Source: Nocardia miyunensis NBRC 108239 (GTDB taxonomy: Bacteria; Actinomycetota; Actinomycetes; Mycobacteriales; Mycobacteriaceae). Taken from it: 64,000 nt of DNA. The stretch covers positions 54,471-118,470 of the forward strand of contig NZ_BDBQ01000021.1 in NCBI RefSeq assembly GCF_001613065.1, in the 5' to 3' direction. A program made the position numbers and the translations under genes. Under the pieces are notes generated by a model, which was given only the letters and a program-made list of their open reading frames with translations, had not been told where the DNA came from and did not search any database. This document shows, piece by piece, positions 62,409-64,000 of the stretch (within the stretch, counting starts at the first letter, position 1; every line of letters begins with the position of its first letter).

Positions 62409-63401
62409 ATGACCGAGCAGTACCGCATGCGGGAGCTGGACCGGGAGAGCCGGATGGGCGGCCTGGGGGTCGAGACGGCGCGCAGCGTCCCGCGAATCGA
62501 CCTGACCGACCGCGAGGCGCGGCGCGGCGAGATCACCGACCAGCTGTGGCACGCCGCCACCGAGATCGGCTTCTTCCAGCTGGTGAATCACTCGATACCG
62601 CAGCATCTCGTCGACGCCGCGTTCGCGCGCACGGCGGAGTTCTTCGCGCTGCCCGAAACGGCCAAATCCGCACTGCCGCTGGACAAGCCGAACAACGCGG
62701 GATGGGAGTACTCGAGTCAGGTCCGCCCCTCGGTGGGCACCCCGGACCAGAAGGAGTCGTACCAGATCACCCGCCCGCGCATGGCCGGGCTGTGGCCGGC
62801 CGAGCAGGAGCTGCCGGGGTTCCGGGACTTCATGCTGGAGTTCGAACGCCACTGCTGGGAACTCGCGATGTGGGTGCTGTCCTGCTTCGCCGACCGGCTC
62901 GGCTTCGATCGCGAATTCTTCACTCGCGCACACGATCCCGGCTCGGCCGAATACCAGTCGACGCTGCGGCTGATCCACTACTACGCGCTGCCCGACGAGC
63001 TGCGCGGCCGACCCGGCACCTGGCGGGCCGGCGCGCACACCGACTTCGATTGCCTCACACTGCTTTTCCAGCGCGACGGCCAGGGCGGACTTCAGGTCTG
63101 CCCCGGCCGTGCGGCGGACGCCCAGGAGTGGACCCCGGTGGCGCCGTCCGACGACGCGATCACCTGCAACATCGGCGACATGCTCATGCGCTGGAGCGAC
63201 GACGTGCTGCGCTCGACCTTCCACCGGGTCCGGGTGCCCGGCGCGGGCGAGTACACCGGGCCGCGCTACTCCATCCCGTTCTTCGCCCAGGCCAACCGCG
63301 ATGTGGTGATCGCACCGCCGCGCGGCACCTATCCGCCGATCACCGCGGCCGAGTACCTTCGACAGCGGGTCGCCGCGAACTACGCGGGCCGCACGGCGTG
63401 A
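62409..63401 (+). CDS. 2-oxoglutarate/Fe(II) oxygenase, isopenicillin-N-synthase-like (2)
   Basis: About 330 aa. DIOX_N stretch VPRIDLTDREARRGEITDQL and GFFQLVNHSIPQHLVDAAF. Iron ligands HTDFDCLTLLF (His, Asp) and STFHRVRV (His), then RYSIPFFAQ (Arg-x-Ser). It is only distantly similar to the preceding oxygenase, so the pair is not a recent duplication and may carry out two successive oxidations. ATG 62409 with GGAG 11 bp upstream, 35 bp after the first oxygenase. Stop overlaps the regulator start (GTGA). Confidence 0.88.
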   Translation: MTEQYRMRELDRESRMGGLGVETARSVPRIDLTDREARRGEITDQLWHAATEIGFFQLVNHSIPQHLVDAAFARTAEFFALPETAKSALPLDKPNNAGWEYSSQVRPSVGTPDQKESYQITRPRMAGLWPAEQELPGFRDFMLEFERHCWELAMWVLSCFADRLGFDREFFTRAHDPGSAEYQSTLRLIHYYALPDELRGRPGTWRAGAHTDFDCLTLLFQRDGQGGLQVCPGRAADAQEWTPVAPSDDAITCNIGDMLMRWSDDVLRSTFHRVRVPGAGEYTGPRYSIPFFAQANRDVVIAPPRGTYPPITAAEYLRQRVAANYAGRTA

Positions 63402-64000
63402 GCGCGCCGGTCGAAGCCGGGCGGGGCAGGAGGACGGCACTGGTGGGCGGCGGCTCGGACTCCCTGCTGGGGGAGACGGTGTACAAGCAACTGCTGGACC
63501 GCATCTTCACCGGCGAACTACCACCGGGCGCGCCGCTGAGCGTCCCGGCCCTGGCATCCGTGCTCGACGTGAGTCGCAGCCCGGTGCGCGATTCGGTGCA
63601 GCGACTCGTCGCCGACGGGCTGGCGGTGCACACCCCACACGCGGGCGCGCGCGTCGCCCACGTCGACGAGCGCGAAATCGCCGACGTGCTCGCCGTGCGG
63701 GAACTGCTCGACGGGTACGCCGCGCGGCAGGCGACGTTGCGCGCGTCGGTGTCGGACGTGCGGCGACTGGTCGCGCTGGTCGATGGGCAGCAGGCGCGGC
63801 TGGCCGAACCGGCCGACGCGCTCGGCGAGGCGCGCCACGACCTAGAGTTCCATACCGCGGTCCGTGACCTCGCGGGCAACGGGACGTTGAGCGATGCGCT
63901 GCACCGGCTCGACGCGAAGGCGCACCTGTACAACACCGGGCTGTGGTCGGACGAGGAAGGCCGCCGATTCGCGGTCGCCGAGCACGTCGCGATCGTGCAC
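63398..64000 (+). CDS. GntR-family regulator with FCD domain (cut by window end)
   Basis: About 201 residues present. N-terminal winged helix: ETVYKQLLDRIFTGELPPGA, then LSVPALASVLDVSRSPVRDS and VQRLVADGLAVHTPHAGARV. Then the start of an FCD ligand-binding domain (VRELLDGYAARQAT, HDLEFHTAVRDLAGNGTLSD). Such regulators sense carboxylate metabolites and usually repress catabolic operons. Coupled by 4 bp to the second oxygenase gene, so it is most likely the local regulator acting at the divergent promoter near 59242-59291. Confidence 0.88.
   Translation, partial: MSAPVEAGRGRRTALVGGGSDSLLGETVYKQLLDRIFTGELPPGAPLSVPALASVLDVSRSPVRDSVQRLVADGLAVHTPHAGARVAHVDEREIADVLAVRELLDGYAARQATLRASVSDVRRLVALVDGQQARLAEPADALGEARHDLEFHTAVRDLAGNGTLSDALHRLDAKAHLYNTGLWSDEEGRRFAVAEHVAIVH

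Overview
The window looks like chromosomal DNA of a high-GC, mycolic-acid-containing actinomycete, most probably Nocardia or a close relative. The evidence is the actinobacterial S10 ribosomal cluster (rpsJ-rplC-rplD-rplW-rplB-rpsS-rplV-rpsC-rplP-rpmC-rpsQ), an antigen-85-like esterase, nocardial-style NRPS sequence, strong G/C bias at third codon positions and frequent GTG starts. The genus is inferred from sequence character only. I saw no tRNA, rRNA, CRISPR array or complete insertion sequence.

Layout. 1-2.5 kb: the start of a nitronate monooxygenase (leaving the window on the left), an M23 peptidase and an HTH regulator. 2.9-22.5 kb: two very large NRPS-derived genes (about 1723 and 4738 aa). 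Their frames are intact, but most catalytic motifs are missing: the only carrier-protein-like segment has lost its serine, all five C/E-type domains lack the second histidine of HHxxxDG, and only one adenylation domain is complete. The domains are separated by long Ser/Asp/Glu- or Tyr/Gln/Gly-rich linkers that contain in-frame tandem repeats. 22.7-28.1 kb: secreted Ag85-like esterase, Nramp Mn transporter, and a three-gene Drr-type ABC exporter on the minus strand. 28.5-36.3 kb: lipid and isoprenoid metabolism genes (aldehyde dehydrogenase homologue with Ser in place of Cys, double-TetR regulator, crotonase, SDR homologue, lycopene cyclase, hotdog protein) and a small AT-flanked transposase-like remnant.

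36.5-41.0 kb: a tightly coupled operon of exported and membrane proteins. It has Met/His-rich and YtkA/FixH-like domains, a polytopic protein with a duplicated Trp-His/Pro-His motif, and two very small coupled ORFs. A metal-handling (copper) role is an inference. 41.1-46.8 kb: S10 ribosomal operon, with a candidate promoter and a very strong terminator. 46.9-56.3 kb: DUF6585 protein, acyltransferase-3, SGNH hydrolase, DUF2637 protein with a long disordered tail, CPBP protease, EXLDI protein, RluA-type pseudouridine synthase, AraC regulator and methyltransferase.

56.5-64.0 kb: a divergent cluster likely to import and degrade a small heterocyclic or amide compound. One arm holds a metal-dependent amidohydrolase and an NMT1-type lipoprotein; the other holds an ABC ATPase, a tandem-repeat ORF, an ABC permease, two IPNS-like 2-oxoglutarate/Fe(II) oxygenases and a GntR/FCD regulator cut by the window end. 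All genes in the second arm but one are joined by 4-bp start/stop overlaps. The most unusual content is the apparently non-catalytic, repeat-expanded NRPS megaprotein pair.
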